The notes beneath the pieces are model-generated. The model worked only from the letters and a program-made list of their open reading frames with translations. It did not search any database and was not told where the DNA came from. A DNA stretch of 33,444 bases from CAYNLG01 sp964397995 (lineage in GTDB: Bacteria > Planctomycetota > Phycisphaerae > FEN-1346), in the NCBI GenBank assembly GCA_964397995.1, contig CAYNLG010000040.1:1-33444 (forward strand). Reading direction: 5' to 3'. Made by a program: the position numbers and the translations under genes. How positions within the stretch are numbered: the first letter of the stretch is position 1; each line of letters opens with the position of its first letter. This document shows, one piece after another, positions 1 to 8,573 of this stretch.

Positions 1-34
1 GCGGTGCCCCCGATGCACGCACGTTCGTCTTCAT
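1..34 (-). CDS. possible start of a gene running off the window
   Basis: An ATG at 32-34 on the minus strand opens a frame (M-K-T-N-V-R-A-S-G-A-P) that continues past the window edge. A purine-rich stretch (AGGAAAGGG) lies a few bases upstream, suitable as a ribosome binding site. It would be the next gene downstream of the truncated propeller gene ending at 119. Only 11 codons are visible, so no family can be assigned. Confidence 0.28.
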   Translation of the reverse strand, partial: MKTNVRASGAP

Positions 35-118
35 GGTCTGCCCTTTCCTGTCTGGGTGGTTAAGAGTCGAACACCATTCGACCGGTGAGCCCGATGCTAA
101 ACCTTGCGGCTGCAAGTG

Positions 119-541
119 TCAATTGGTTTTCTCGGGCCGCAAGAAGCGCTGGGCGACCAGCACGTCCCGCGCCCGGGCGGCCACGTCGGGCGGGAACTGG
201 TCCAGGTGGTCGAGCTCGCGCTCCCAGACGACCGACCCGTCCGCCAGGCGCAGGCAGACGAGGCTCGGCGCGACGCGCTCGTCGTTCCACCAGTCCAGTT
301 CGCGCAGCAGGTAGACGCGCTCGCCGATGATGATCGCCTCGGAGTTCCCCCACGTGGGTAGCGCGATCTTCCACGCAATGCCTTCGCCCGCTTCCTCGTT
401 CCAGGCGACCGGCGGCGAGGCGTCCCTGTAGTACCCGGCGCCGTCATGGCGGAACCCGGCCACCTGGGTCTGGGCACCGGCGGCGGCACCCAAGGTGAGC
501 AGGGCTGCCGCCACGGCCACGGCATGGATGACGTGCTTCAT
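119..541 (-). pseudogene. truncated PQQ-type beta-propeller secreted protein (N-terminal part only)
   Basis: A 140-residue frame with a clear signal peptide (residues 1-23, ending near AAGAQ), followed by the first blade of a PQQ-type propeller. Residues 28-140 align by eye with residues 32-170 of the full-length 599-aa protein at 6749-8548: GFRHDG against GFRGDN, VAWNE against TAWNE, LVCLRLADGSVVWERELDHLD against the LVCMDPADGQILWTRDLHHND region. The relic stops just where the longer protein enters a helical insertion, and no further homologous sequence follows in any frame before position 34. A gene that lost its 3' part is therefore more likely than a naturally short protein. The start was chosen at the ATG directly before the signal peptide. 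The frame is open for 88 more codons upstream, but that part does not look like part of this protein. Confidence 0.6.
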
Positions 542-734
542 GCGTCCCTTTCCTGCGCCTGCCCCCCTGCCCTGGTTTGAACGCGCGTGCGGCCCTCGGG
601 TCGCGGTCATCGTGTCGTATCCGCTGGCGGCCCGAACCGCACCCAGGGTTCGGCCGATGCGGTCCGCGAGGTCAGGCCGGCCGGCGTCGCGGGCCTTCGC
701 GAGCGCGCGCTCCATCCGGGCGGTCCCCTCCCGC

Positions 735-872
735 GCGCGGCAACTGCTCCGGGAAACCGACCAGCCCGTGGCCCAAGTGGCGGCCCACTGCGGTTTCCGG
801 TACACGCATCACTTCTGCCGCGTCCTCCGTAGCGATGCCGACTGCACGCCGACGGCCTACCGCGCCCGCTAC
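735..872 (+). pseudogene. AraC/XylS-family helix-turn-helix fragment
   Basis: In one plus-strand frame, about 46 residues read as the second HTH of an AraC-family C-terminal domain: A-R-Q-L-L-R-E-T, then V-A-Q-V-A-A-H-C-G-F, then H-F-C-R-V, then T-P-T-A-Y-R-A-R-Y. The same landmarks occur in the intact AraC gene at 11164-12048 (LLRET, EVAAACGF, HFNRQF, TPSAYR). The first HTH and the effector domain are not found upstream in any frame, and no start with a ribosome binding site leads into it. This is the tail of a lost regulator. It fills most of the gap between the truncated propeller gene (541) and the heparinase-like gene (901). I see nothing else convincing in that gap. Confidence 0.6.
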
Positions 873-900
873 CGGATTGGAAGCCAGTCCCTCGGGGCGG

Positions 901-3900
901 CTACTCGACGCTCAAGCGCTTGCCGTCGAACCGGACCAGGACCTCGCCGATGTTGGCCCGGAGTTCGTCGCGCTCGACGTCGGTCTCAACGTGCGGCGCG
1001 TCGTTCTGCTGGAGCGTCATCACGACCAGGAATCGGTCGCGGCCGGCAACGCGGATCACCTTGCGTTTGAAGTCCGCCCGCCGGTGGCCGCCGTGGTAGT
1101 TGATCTCGTGCCGGTGGCTGCGCTCGACGGCCTCGATCGTCGGCGACTCGGGCGCCACCACCGTCGCCCGGAGCGTCGCGCCGTTGCTGGCCCGGATGGT
1201 GAAGGTCGCCTCGCCGATCGTGACCTCGTGACCGGCTTCCGTGACCAGTTGCCAGACGCATTCCCCCTGGCTGCCCGCGATGGTGTCGGCGACGGCAAAG
1301 AGGCCCGGTGCCCCGCACGCGCCGGAGTAGTCGGCTCCGAACCAGCGGGAGCCCGTCAGGCCTAGGTCGTACCCGACGGGGGCGCCCGGGCGGACGGGCG
1401 CGGCCCGGGCCGCGTCCCCGGCCGGGGCCTTGGCGGCGGTGTAGACGTTGTCCATGTTGAGCCGCAGGATGCCGCCGCCGTCGGGCCGCGTCTTGAACCG
1501 TGTCGCGACCGCTTCCCATGGCCCGTCGCCGACCTTCTCGGGTGGCAGAAGAACGTTCTGTCCATCCCGCCGGTTGGGCACGTGCCGGTAGGAACTGCCG
1601 TTGCCGAACCCCATGCCGCGCACCGCCCAGCCGGCCCCGAGACCGAGAAGGCGGAACTCGCCGGTCTCGCACGAATTCCACCCGCCGCCGCGGAAGTGGC
1701 TGTTCAGGTAGACCGTGGCCGCGATGTCATCGTCGTCCCGCCAGCGGTTCCGGAATACGTAGCCGCCACGCTCCGCGTCGACGCAGACCGCGTCGCGGAC
1801 CGCTCCGGGATCGGCCGCCTTTACATCGAGCGGGTAGGAGACAAAGCGGAACGCCGCCGACATCGGGTCCAGGTGCGCCACCGGCTGCTCCGGCAGCGTC
1901 AGTTTGCCGGCGTCGGCGAGGGCTTGGGTCCGGTTCCACGTCCACAGGGCGTACCGGCGGTACTTGGCATCGAGCAGCCCGAAACCGCGGGCCCAGTTAT
2001 CCACGCCCAGCGGCCCGCCTCCCGGACCGAAGGCCTGCATCCGGGCCTGCTTGGTTCCGAGCACCGTACGGCCGACGTAGTTCAGCAGGCAGGTGTTGAG
2101 TTTGCCCGAGGCGGCCAGTTCGTGGCCCGTGACGTTCCGGTAGGCATGGGCGAACGGGAGGACGAGCCGGTACGAGTGCTGGGCGTAGGCCTCCCCTTCG
2201 TGGTTCCAGCCGATCTCGCCGAGGGCCCGGTCGGCGTAGTTCTCGATCCGCTGCCGCGCCACCCCCAGCCATCGCTCGACCACCGGGTCCGCCGGTTCGC
2301 CCGCCTCGTGGCGGCGCGTCGCATCCTGCCAGAGCGCATGCTGTACGCTGTACGCCTGGCGGCGGTCCGTGAGCCAGGCTTCGGCCTCCGCGTCAGTCGC
2401 CTCGTGGAGCTTCAGGTAGAACTCCACGTTGGTAAACCCCCCCTCCTTCGAGGCGACCGGTAGCCGCACAAGCACCGGCACGCGGCCCTTGCCGAGGCGA
2501 ACGAAGTCGCCGTGGCGTGAGACCGCGCCCCCGATGGCCGCAACCGGGTCGATCAGCTTCGTCGTCAGCATGTCGACGCGGTAGAGGCCGGGCCGGTCGT
2601 TCTCGACGACGACGTAGAGGTAGCAGGTGCCGGGACCCTGGGCGTCGCCCATGGCGGCGGTGACGTCGACGCCCCCGGCCCACTCCGGCTTGCGGATCGC
2701 CTCGGCCCTCTCGGCGGAGATGAGGCCCGACGCGGGGAGCGGCGCGAACGTGATCTCCTTCGCCGCGCCCGCCGGCGCCCACGCCCCGTCGGGCATCGGT
2801 ACGCGCGTCCCGACCTCGGGCCGCGCGCCGGCCAGCCCGCCCAGCGGCTCCAGCGCCGGGGTGTACAGCACGTCCTTCAGCGGGCCGGCGAAGAGCCAGT
2901 CCTGCCACGTCCTGCCGCTTTCGAGGCGCACAACCGGCACGCCCCTGCCCGGGTCGGCATCGGTGAGCACCGCGGCCGTCGGCACGGCGGGCGCCGGCGG
3001 CTCAGGACCGGGCTCGCGCTCGCCATCGACGAGGCTGACAGCGCAGAGGCCCAAGCCGCTGCGGTACATCGCGCTCCAGTTGCTCCCGTCGTTCGGGTTG
3101 AACAGGGGATGGTCGGCGCCGCCGTAGAAGTACCCGAGGCGGCCCGCCATGAGCCGCCGCATGCGATCTCGGAAGGCTCTGTCGCACGCATCGCGTACCA
3201 AGTCGTAGGCGATGGCGCCCTCGACGGCCCTGACGGCCGGGTCGTGGTAGGTGCGTGTCGTCCAGTTCCAGAGGCCGTCGAGGATATCGGCCTCGATCAG
3301 ACCGCGGGCCGCGTCGGCGTGCCGGGCCTCGCCCGTCAGCACGTAGAGCAGACCCAGCCCGACGGCGCGGCTGGAGCGCGACGCGTCCGCGCCCTCGAGG
3401 CGCTTCATGGCGTCGCGTCCCCAGTCGGTGGCGGCCTTCGTGCGGAGCGCGGGGATGTCGCGCTTCCGAACGAGTAGCCGCGGCGTCTCTCCGGGCGTCG
3501 GGGGCCGCCCCCCCGCCGCGTGCTTCGTCACCGTGGCGACGGCGGCGGCCCGGACCTCCTGGCCGCGGAAGGTGCCCGTCCAGGTGCCCTCCAGAGCGGG
3601 CCCCTTCGCGGCGGGTGCGAGCTCGATGACGCAGGTGGCAAGGCCGCTCGTTTCGGACCACGGGTCGGCCTCGATCCGCATGCGCACCGCGAGGCGGAGC
3701 GCCTCGCCCTGGCCGGTCGCGTCGGTCAGGACGCCGTAATGGTCGCCCCAGTTGTAGCGCCGGGCGTGGCCCATGACGAGCGCGTGCCAAGCCTCTCCGT
3801 CGCGGCGAAGGCGGAGGGTCAACGGCCGCCGCTCGTCGGGCGTCCCCTCTCGCCACAAGGCATCTTCGAGAACCACGGTGACGTCGTCGGCGGCCGCGGA

Positions 3901-3954
3901 GCCGGTCGCCAGGGTCACGGCGGCCCACACAGCCACGTGGGTGAGACGTCTCAC
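901..3954 (-). CDS. large secreted heparinase II/III-like protein with inserted beta domain
   Basis: A 1017-residue protein starting at GTG (3954). This start is preferred over an ATG 24 bases upstream because AAAGGAG sits 7 bases before the GTG and the signal peptide (VAVWAAVTLATGSAAA) begins there. Residues 24-140 form a beta-rich N-terminal domain ending in G-T-W-T-G-T-F-x-G. Next come the signature PRLLVRKRDIPALR (about 158-171) and a helical toroid containing NPNDGSNWSAMY (about 286-297). Residues about 314-567 are a beta-rich insertion, after which the toroid resumes at WNHEGEAYAQHSY. A C-terminal beta domain follows from about 700. The domain order matches heparinase II/III-type polysaccharide lyases, which cleave uronic-acid glycans. 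Paralogs lie at 19996-22251 and 24052-27219. Specific substrate and catalytic residues cannot be assigned by eye. It is transcribed away from the frameshifted PEP-CTERM gene. Confidence 0.82.
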   Translation of the reverse strand: MRRLTHVAVWAAVTLATGSAAADDVTVVLEDALWREGTPDERRPLTLRLRRDGEAWHALVMGHARRYNWGDHYGVLTDATGQGEALRLAVRMRIEADPWSETSGLATCVIELAPAAKGPALEGTWTGTFRGQEVRAAAVATVTKHAAGGRPPTPGETPRLLVRKRDIPALRTKAATDWGRDAMKRLEGADASRSSRAVGLGLLYVLTGEARHADAARGLIEADILDGLWNWTTRTYHDPAVRAVEGAIAYDLVRDACDRAFRDRMRRLMAGRLGYFYGGADHPLFNPNDGSNWSAMYRSGLGLCAVSLVDGEREPGPEPPAPAVPTAAVLTDADPGRGVPVVRLESGRTWQDWLFAGPLKDVLYTPALEPLGGLAGARPEVGTRVPMPDGAWAPAGAAKEITFAPLPASGLISAERAEAIRKPEWAGGVDVTAAMGDAQGPGTCYLYVVVENDRPGLYRVDMLTTKLIDPVAAIGGAVSRHGDFVRLGKGRVPVLVRLPVASKEGGFTNVEFYLKLHEATDAEAEAWLTDRRQAYSVQHALWQDATRRHEAGEPADPVVERWLGVARQRIENYADRALGEIGWNHEGEAYAQHSYRLVLPFAHAYRNVTGHELAASGKLNTCLLNYVGRTVLGTKQARMQAFGPGGGPLGVDNWARGFGLLDAKYRRYALWTWNRTQALADAGKLTLPEQPVAHLDPMSAAFRFVSYPLDVKAADPGAVRDAVCVDAERGGYVFRNRWRDDDDIAATVYLNSHFRGGGWNSCETGEFRLLGLGAGWAVRGMGFGNGSSYRHVPNRRDGQNVLLPPEKVGDGPWEAVATRFKTRPDGGGILRLNMDNVYTAAKAPAGDAARAAPVRPGAPVGYDLGLTGSRWFGADYSGACGAPGLFAVADTIAGSQGECVWQLVTEAGHEVTIGEATFTIRASNGATLRATVVAPESPTIEAVERSHRHEINYHGGHRRADFKRKVIRVAGRDRFLVVMTLQQNDAPHVETDVERDELRANIGEVLVRFDGKRLSVE

Positions 3955-4001
3955 GGCCGCTCTCCTTTCCCGCTGCACGCTGACGTGTCAGAACCGCCCA
4001 G

Positions 4002-4021
4002 AACGTGGCGGTCCCCACGTT
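4002..4021. promoter_or_regulatory. operator-like inverted repeat upstream of the heparinase-like gene
   Basis: AACGTGG, six bases, CCACGTT: a perfect 7-bp inverted repeat 47 bases upstream of the GTG start at 3954 and in the divergent intergenic region. The size and symmetry fit a dimeric repressor or activator site. No matching copy was noticed elsewhere in the window, and its role is inferred from position only. Confidence 0.35.
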
Positions 4022-4084
4022 TGTAATGGTCACGGCGACCCATGGGACCGCGGGAAATGCGGTGCCCGCTCGAGGGCCCGCCAT

Positions 4085-4112
4085 TTGACTTGCACGCGTT
4101 TTCGGTCATAGT
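4085..4112 (+). promoter_or_regulatory. sigma70-like promoter for the PEP-CTERM gene
   Basis: TTGACT at 4085-4090 and CATAGT at 4107-4112, spaced by 16 bases, pointing at the PEP-CTERM gene that starts at 4305. The same arrangement (TTGACT, 16 bases, CATAAT) precedes the two other PEP-CTERM genes, which strengthens the call. The 350-base intergenic stretch 3955-4304 holds this promoter, the 4002-4021 inverted repeat and the 4255-4270 palindrome. The leader would be about 185 nt, long for a simple 5' UTR. Confidence 0.5.
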
Positions 4113-4254
4113 ATCAGCGCGAGGGGAATAGACGGGGGATGGGTGCTTCCGCCGCACGCCGGGCCGCGCCGGTGCCAACCGCTTTCTCTTCCTCAACGGA
4201 CAACGCAAGCTGCGCGGTATGCCATGGGCACAAGCGGCGGCGGTCGCGGCGGTC

Positions 4255-4270
4255 CTGTGTATATTCACAG
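4255..4270. promoter_or_regulatory. CRP-like palindrome in the PEP-CTERM leader
   Basis: CTGTG-TATATT-CACAG lies 34 bases before the ATG at 4305 and shortly upstream of the AAAGGG ribosome binding site. The arms are perfectly complementary and the centre is nearly symmetric. It resembles the TGTGA-N6-TCACA sites bound by CRP/FNR-family regulators. As RNA it could also form a short hairpin. The sequence does not distinguish these options. Confidence 0.35.
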
Positions 4271-4304
4271 TGCAAGGCGATCTGAAACAGAAAGGGTGCA
4301 TGCG

Positions 4305-5200
4305 ATGCCGACGTCCGCACTTTGCGTGGGTGCCGCGTTCATTGTGATGGGCGTCTTGAGCGCGCGGGCGGCCGCGTCGCCGGCCCCCTATTTCACCGTC
4401 GGCGGAGCCCAGGTGGAGGTCTACGGATGGACGGTCACGGAGTATGAGTGGCACGGCTACCCGGACCTCGATGTCGGCCCGTGGCCTGAATTGGGTTCCT
4501 ACAAGTCGAAGGACTACATTGGTGGCACAGCCACAACATGATGAGCGGCGGAGGGGCGATCGGCATGAGTTTCCTCTGGGTCGATGCCGACAATCTCGGA
4601 GCTGTTCAGTCTCCGGTAGTGGACATCGAGCAAGGGTTCAGCAATGGCATGTTTCGCGAGGATGGGTTCGACGGCTGGCAGGACCTGAGTTTCTTGTGGC
4701 AGGTGGTACACAACCAGGACCCGGCGGCCAACTTCTGGTCTCTTGCGCTGCAGGCATCGCTAAGCACCCGCATCTACTTGCTCACCGGTGACGACCCGAT
4801 GCCCATGCGTTTCAGCCTGTTCGGAGGCGAGTTCCAGAAAGGCCACCCGCAAGCCTGCATCAGCGGCTCCGTCGTGTTGGAGGACGAGAGCATCGGCCAT
4901 GCCACCAGCGGCACCAAACTGTTCGAACGCCAATGCACGGGCGGCGAGATGATGCCCGACGTCTTCGAAATGACCCTGCTTCCAGACGGGGTTTACAGGC
5001 TCTCCGTGGACACCACGACGACCAGCCCCTTCCAGTGGAACAAGGCGAGCGGCATGCTGACACCCCTGGACCCCGGCCCGGGCGAGAGCTTCGGTCGGCT
5101 CGCCTACGACGTGACCTTCACGCCGGAGCCGGCGACCCTGGGCCTTTTGGCGGGCGGCGGCGTGGCCATGCTGTGGCGCCGGCGCCGCGCCGCGGACTGA
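4305..5200 (+). pseudogene. PEP-CTERM surface protein gene interrupted by a frameshift
   Basis: The first frame (4305-4541) encodes a signal peptide (MPTSALCVGAAFIVMGVLSARAAAS) and about 50 mature residues ending at TGA. The second frame (open to 5200) lacks any signal peptide but carries the rest of the protein and a C-terminal PEP-CTERM tail: PEPATLGLL, a hydrophobic stretch, then RRRR. PEP-CTERM tails are recognised by exosortases in Gram-negative bacteria. Reading the second frame back upstream gives W-W-H-S-H-N-M-M-S-G-G-G directly after K-D-Y of the first frame, so the two halves join naturally if about two bases at 4518-4519 are removed (or one added). An ATGA overlap at 4538-4541 could allow translational coupling. 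However, a signal-less PEP-CTERM half makes two separate proteins unlikely. No slippery heptamer is visible. Mutation or assembly error are the leading explanations. Confidence 0.7.
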
Positions 5201-5345
5201 GGGCCCCGCACCGCAGCAAGAGGATCACGGAACTCGGCGAGGCCGGGCACCGACTAAGGGGGAAACGCCGGCCGCGCGCCGGCCGGCCACACACCTCGGA
5301 TACGGGTGTCGCCGGTTGCCGGGGCGTGGCCAGCCCGGAGGTGCC

Positions 5346-6758
5346 ATGCGTGTCTCGTTCGTTCTGCCCGCCCTGAAGGAAGCCCAAGGCAGATTCTGGC
5401 AATCGATCAAGTATTCCCTTTTCCCGCCGCTGGGTCTGGCGACGCTGGCGGGGTACCTCGACGCGGCCGACGAGGTCGCCCTCTATGACGACCACGTCCA
5501 GGCCTTGCCGCCGGACGATGCGCCGGACCTGGTGGCCATCGAGGTGTACGTGACGTCGGCGCGGCGGGCGTATGCCCTGGCGGACGCGTACCGGGCGCGG
5601 GGGAGCTACGTGGTCATGGGCGGGCTGCACGTCACGGCCCGGCCGCGCGAGGCCTCTTGGCACGCCGACACGATCGTCCTCGGCCCGGCCGAGGAGGCGT
5701 GGCCGCGCTTCCTGGCCGACTTCCGAGCGGGGCGGGCTCGGCGGGTGTACCGCTCCGCGTCGCGCGACCTGACGCGTCTTCCGCCCATCCGGCGGGACCT
5801 GATCGACCGGCGGCGGTACCTGGTGCCGAACTCGCTCGTGGTGTCGCGGGGTTGCCCGCACGCGTGCGACTTCTGCTACGCGGACGGGTTCTTCCGGGGC
5901 GGCTCGCATTTCTACACCTACGGCCTCGACCAGGCGCTCGCGGAGATCGACGGGTTGCCCGGGCGGCACCTCTTCTTCCTGGACGACAACCTGTTCGGCG
6001 ACCGGCGCTTCGCGGCCGCCCTGTTCGACGGGATGCGCGGCATGGGCCGTGTCTGGCAGGGGGCGGCCACAGTCAAGGCGGTCCAAGACACGGACCTGCT
6101 GGAGCGGGCGGTCGAGGCAGGCCTCCGGAGCCTGTTCGTCGGCTTCGAGTCGCTCAGCCAGGAGGCCATGCGCCGCCACGGCAAGCACCACAATCGCGTG
6201 GCGGCCTACGCCGACGCGGTGCGCGCGCTGCACGACCGGGGCGTGATGGTGAACGCGAGCTTCGTCTTCGGGCTGGACGGCGACGACGCGAGCGTCTTCG
6301 ATGCGACCGTCGACTGGGCCGTCGCCCAGGGCATCGAGACGGCCACGTTCCACCTCCTGACGCCCTACCCCGGGACGCGCCTCTTTGACCGGTACGAGCG
6401 TGAGGGGCGCATCCTGCACCACGACTGGGACCGGTACGACACGCGGCACGCGGTGATGCGGCATCCGTCGCTCGCGTCCGCCGACCTGGAGGCCGGCTAC
6501 CGGCGGGCGTATCGGCGCTTCTACCGGTGGGCCAGCATCCTGAAGGGGGCGTCGGCGAAGGGGGGCTTGGCGGCGGGCGCGCGGCACCTGGCGTACGCCG
6601 GGGCGTGGAAGAAGCTGCGGCCGGCCTGGAACGTGCTGATCCAGGCGCGGCGGCTCGACCTGGCGGTGCCGGTGCTGGAGCGGGTGCTCGAGGGCGACCT
6701 GGCGGGCGGGCTCCGCCGCCGCGACCGCGTGGCCGCCCTCGCGCTGCGCTATTGGTGA
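5346..6758 (+). CDS. B12-binding-domain radical SAM protein
   Basis: A 470-residue cytoplasmic protein. GGAGG ends four bases before the chosen ATG. Residues 1-130 form the Rossmann-like cobalamin-binding-type domain, including PPLGLATLAGYL and VVMGGLHVT. Residues about 160-360 form the radical SAM barrel with C170-x3-C174-x2-C177 (CPHACDFC), which would ligate the [4Fe-4S] cluster that cleaves S-adenosylmethionine. FFLDDNLF, FVGFESLS and the TPYPGTRLF region are further barrel landmarks typical of this superfamily. The canonical D-x-H-x-x-G cobalamin motif is not evident, as in many members. Substrates in this superfamily are diverse (methylations, cyclisations, rearrangements), so none is assigned. 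The 3' end overlaps the convergent propeller gene by 10 bases. The 145-base upstream region contains a GC-rich inverted repeat but no riboswitch that I recognise. Confidence 0.88.
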   Translation: MRVSFVLPALKEAQGRFWQSIKYSLFPPLGLATLAGYLDAADEVALYDDHVQALPPDDAPDLVAIEVYVTSARRAYALADAYRARGSYVVMGGLHVTARPREASWHADTIVLGPAEEAWPRFLADFRAGRARRVYRSASRDLTRLPPIRRDLIDRRRYLVPNSLVVSRGCPHACDFCYADGFFRGGSHFYTYGLDQALAEIDGLPGRHLFFLDDNLFGDRRFAAALFDGMRGMGRVWQGAATVKAVQDTDLLERAVEAGLRSLFVGFESLSQEAMRRHGKHHNRVAAYADAVRALHDRGVMVNASFVFGLDGDDASVFDATVDWAVAQGIETATFHLLTPYPGTRLFDRYEREGRILHHDWDRYDTRHAVMRHPSLASADLEAGYRRAYRRFYRWASILKGASAKGGLAAGARHLAYAGAWKKLRPAWNVLIQARRLDLAVPVLERVLEGDLAGGLRRRDRVAALALRYW

Positions 6759-8548
6759 GCCTTGGAAAGCCGCATCGGCGCGTCCGGGTCGCCGATGCAA
6801 TAGACGTCGGTGTAGCTCCGGAAGAAGATGCGGTTGCCGCTGAAGAAGGCCTGCGCGCCTTCGCAGAAGAAGTCGTACTTCTTGTACACGCGCGTGCCGA
6901 GCTGGTTGATACCGAGCACCTTCAGCTCGTCGTTGACCTCCGCCACCAGGCAGCGTCCGTCGTCGTCGACGGCGAACAGGTGGTGGCCGGCCAGCACCGA
7001 GAGGTGGTGCGGCACGAAACGGCCGGGCAGGCCGGCGCTGGCGAGCACCTCGCCGGTGACGATATCGCGGGCCTGGATCTGCCTGCGGTCCCGGAAGCCG
7101 TAGAGAACGCCGTCGCGGGCGACCAGGCGGACGAGGTCGTCATCGTCGCCCACCCAGAGGTCCTCGCAGACGACGCGATCCTCGCTCTCGGCCTTGAGGC
7201 GGAAGGCGGCCGTGACACGGTCCCACCGCTGGGCCTTGCTGCCGCCCCCGTCGCTGCTCCCGTTATTGATGACCAGGACGTCGCCGTCGACGGCCCAGGG
7301 CCGCGAGTTGCCGTGGCTACCGATCTCCGTCAGGAGCACCTTGCCGTCGCGGACGCGGAGGACCTGGCCCGTGGGGCACCAGAGGACGTCCAACGTCTTG
7401 GACGCGTCCCCCCCGATGGCCAGTCGGTGGTGCGTGGGCGAGGCGCAGGTGTAGCTGCCGCCGCCCTGGCGCGGCGTGCGCCATACGACCTTGCCGGTGG
7501 CCTTGTCAACGGCCATCCAGCACGGTGCGCCCGCGTTGCCACCCTCGTCGACTTCGCGGCCGGCCATGATCATCAGGTCGCCGACCAGGGTGGGCGAGGT
7601 GATGCCCCCCAGGCGGTCCAGGTGGTACCCGTACCACTGCTTCCACACGAGCGTGCCGTCGAGCTCGTAGCAGAAAGCGTCGCCGTGGTACGTGGTGACG
7701 TAGAGGCGCCGGCCGTCGGAGACGGGGGTGGCCATGGCCTGCTCGATGAACGAGGCTTGGCCGAAGAAGTCGTTGTACTCGTAGCCGTAGTCTCGGAGGA
7801 ACTTCTCGCGTTCTCGGGCTTCCTTGAGGTACTTCTTCTTGATGTCCCAGAACATGCACTGGACGTAGCCGCTGGCCTTCCACTCCTTGCTCGCGCGCTG
7901 CTCCTTCAGCGTGGCGGGAACGGGGACGTACTGGCGGTACTCCTCGGCGGCCTTGCGGTACAGCTCGGCGTGCTCCTCGGGGGGGGGCGGCGCCTCCTTG
8001 GTGCGCTGCCAGCAGGCCTTGTACCAGCGCAGGTGGGCGCCAAGGACCTTGTAGTAGAACGCGCGTTCCTCGGCGAGGGCCTTCTCGACCTTGCCGCGGA
8101 CCTCCTCGGGCAGGCAGTCGTTATGGTGCAGGTCGCGGGTCCAAAGGATTTGGCCGTCGGCGGGGTCCATGCACACGAGCTTGACGCCGAGGAAGTCGGG
8201 CTCGACCTTGCCGGCGAAGCCGATGCCGCCCGGGTCAACCAGCAGGAAGAGCTTGCCGCCGGCGACGACCATGCCGCCGTTACAGTACTGGGCAAGCGGG
8301 GTCTTCCAGACAAGGTTAACGGGATTGGCCTTCTCGGGGACGAGGTCCTTCTTGCGACCCTCGCCGACCTCCTTGAAATCCCACTCGTTCCAGGCGGTGA
8401 CGGGCTCGCAGTCGTCCGGGAAGACGCCCGTGTTGTCGCCGCGGAACCCGATGAAGGGCGGCCCGCTCTCGGCGGCGCCGGCTGCGGCGGCCACGAGGAC
8501 CGCCAGGGCCGCGAGCGCGGCCGGTCTCAGTCGCGTCCATTGCGTCAT
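6749..8548 (-). CDS. secreted PQQ-type beta-propeller protein
   Basis: A 599-residue protein with a signal peptide (PAALAALAVLVAAAAGAA). Blade landmarks of the PQQ/BamB-like repeat recur: LVCMDPADGQILWTRDL, FCYELDGTLVWKQWYG, MAVDKATGKVVWRTP. Residues about 145-265 interrupt the propeller with a long charged helical segment between early blades. It is the third and last gene of the minus-strand operon that starts with the aminotransferase, 25 bases after the preceding propeller gene, and overlaps the radical SAM gene at its 3' end. Such propellers often act as periplasmic scaffolds or binding proteins, and some bind pyrroloquinoline quinone. No dehydrogenase signature is visible here, so enzymatic function is not claimed. 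The truncated gene at 119-541 is a close relative. Confidence 0.8.
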   Translation of the reverse strand: MTQWTRLRPAALAALAVLVAAAAGAAESGPPFIGFRGDNTGVFPDDCEPVTAWNEWDFKEVGEGRKKDLVPEKANPVNLVWKTPLAQYCNGGMVVAGGKLFLLVDPGGIGFAGKVEPDFLGVKLVCMDPADGQILWTRDLHHNDCLPEEVRGKVEKALAEERAFYYKVLGAHLRWYKACWQRTKEAPPPPEEHAELYRKAAEEYRQYVPVPATLKEQRASKEWKASGYVQCMFWDIKKKYLKEAREREKFLRDYGYEYNDFFGQASFIEQAMATPVSDGRRLYVTTYHGDAFCYELDGTLVWKQWYGYHLDRLGGITSPTLVGDLMIMAGREVDEGGNAGAPCWMAVDKATGKVVWRTPRQGGGSYTCASPTHHRLAIGGDASKTLDVLWCPTGQVLRVRDGKVLLTEIGSHGNSRPWAVDGDVLVINNGSSDGGGSKAQRWDRVTAAFRLKAESEDRVVCEDLWVGDDDDLVRLVARDGVLYGFRDRRQIQARDIVTGEVLASAGLPGRFVPHHLSVLAGHHLFAVDDDGRCLVAEVNDELKVLGINQLGTRVYKKYDFFCEGAQAFFSGNRIFFRSYTDVYCIGDPDAPMRLSKAHQ

Positions 8549-8573
8549 TGTCCGACTCCCATCCGCGGGCGCC

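Noticed and set aside
542..805. Possible helical peptide upstream of the truncated propeller gene on the minus strand
   Set aside because: The frame is open and partly protein-like (A-L-A-K-A-R-D-A-G-R-P-D-L-A-D), but it overlaps the AraC relic on the other strand, and the signal peptide at 541 shows where the propeller gene starts.
5201..5345. Possible riboswitch or terminator before the radical SAM gene
   Set aside because: There is a GCCGGC-N5-GCCGGC inverted repeat, but no T-run and no recognisable aptamer core (no cobalamin or SAM box).
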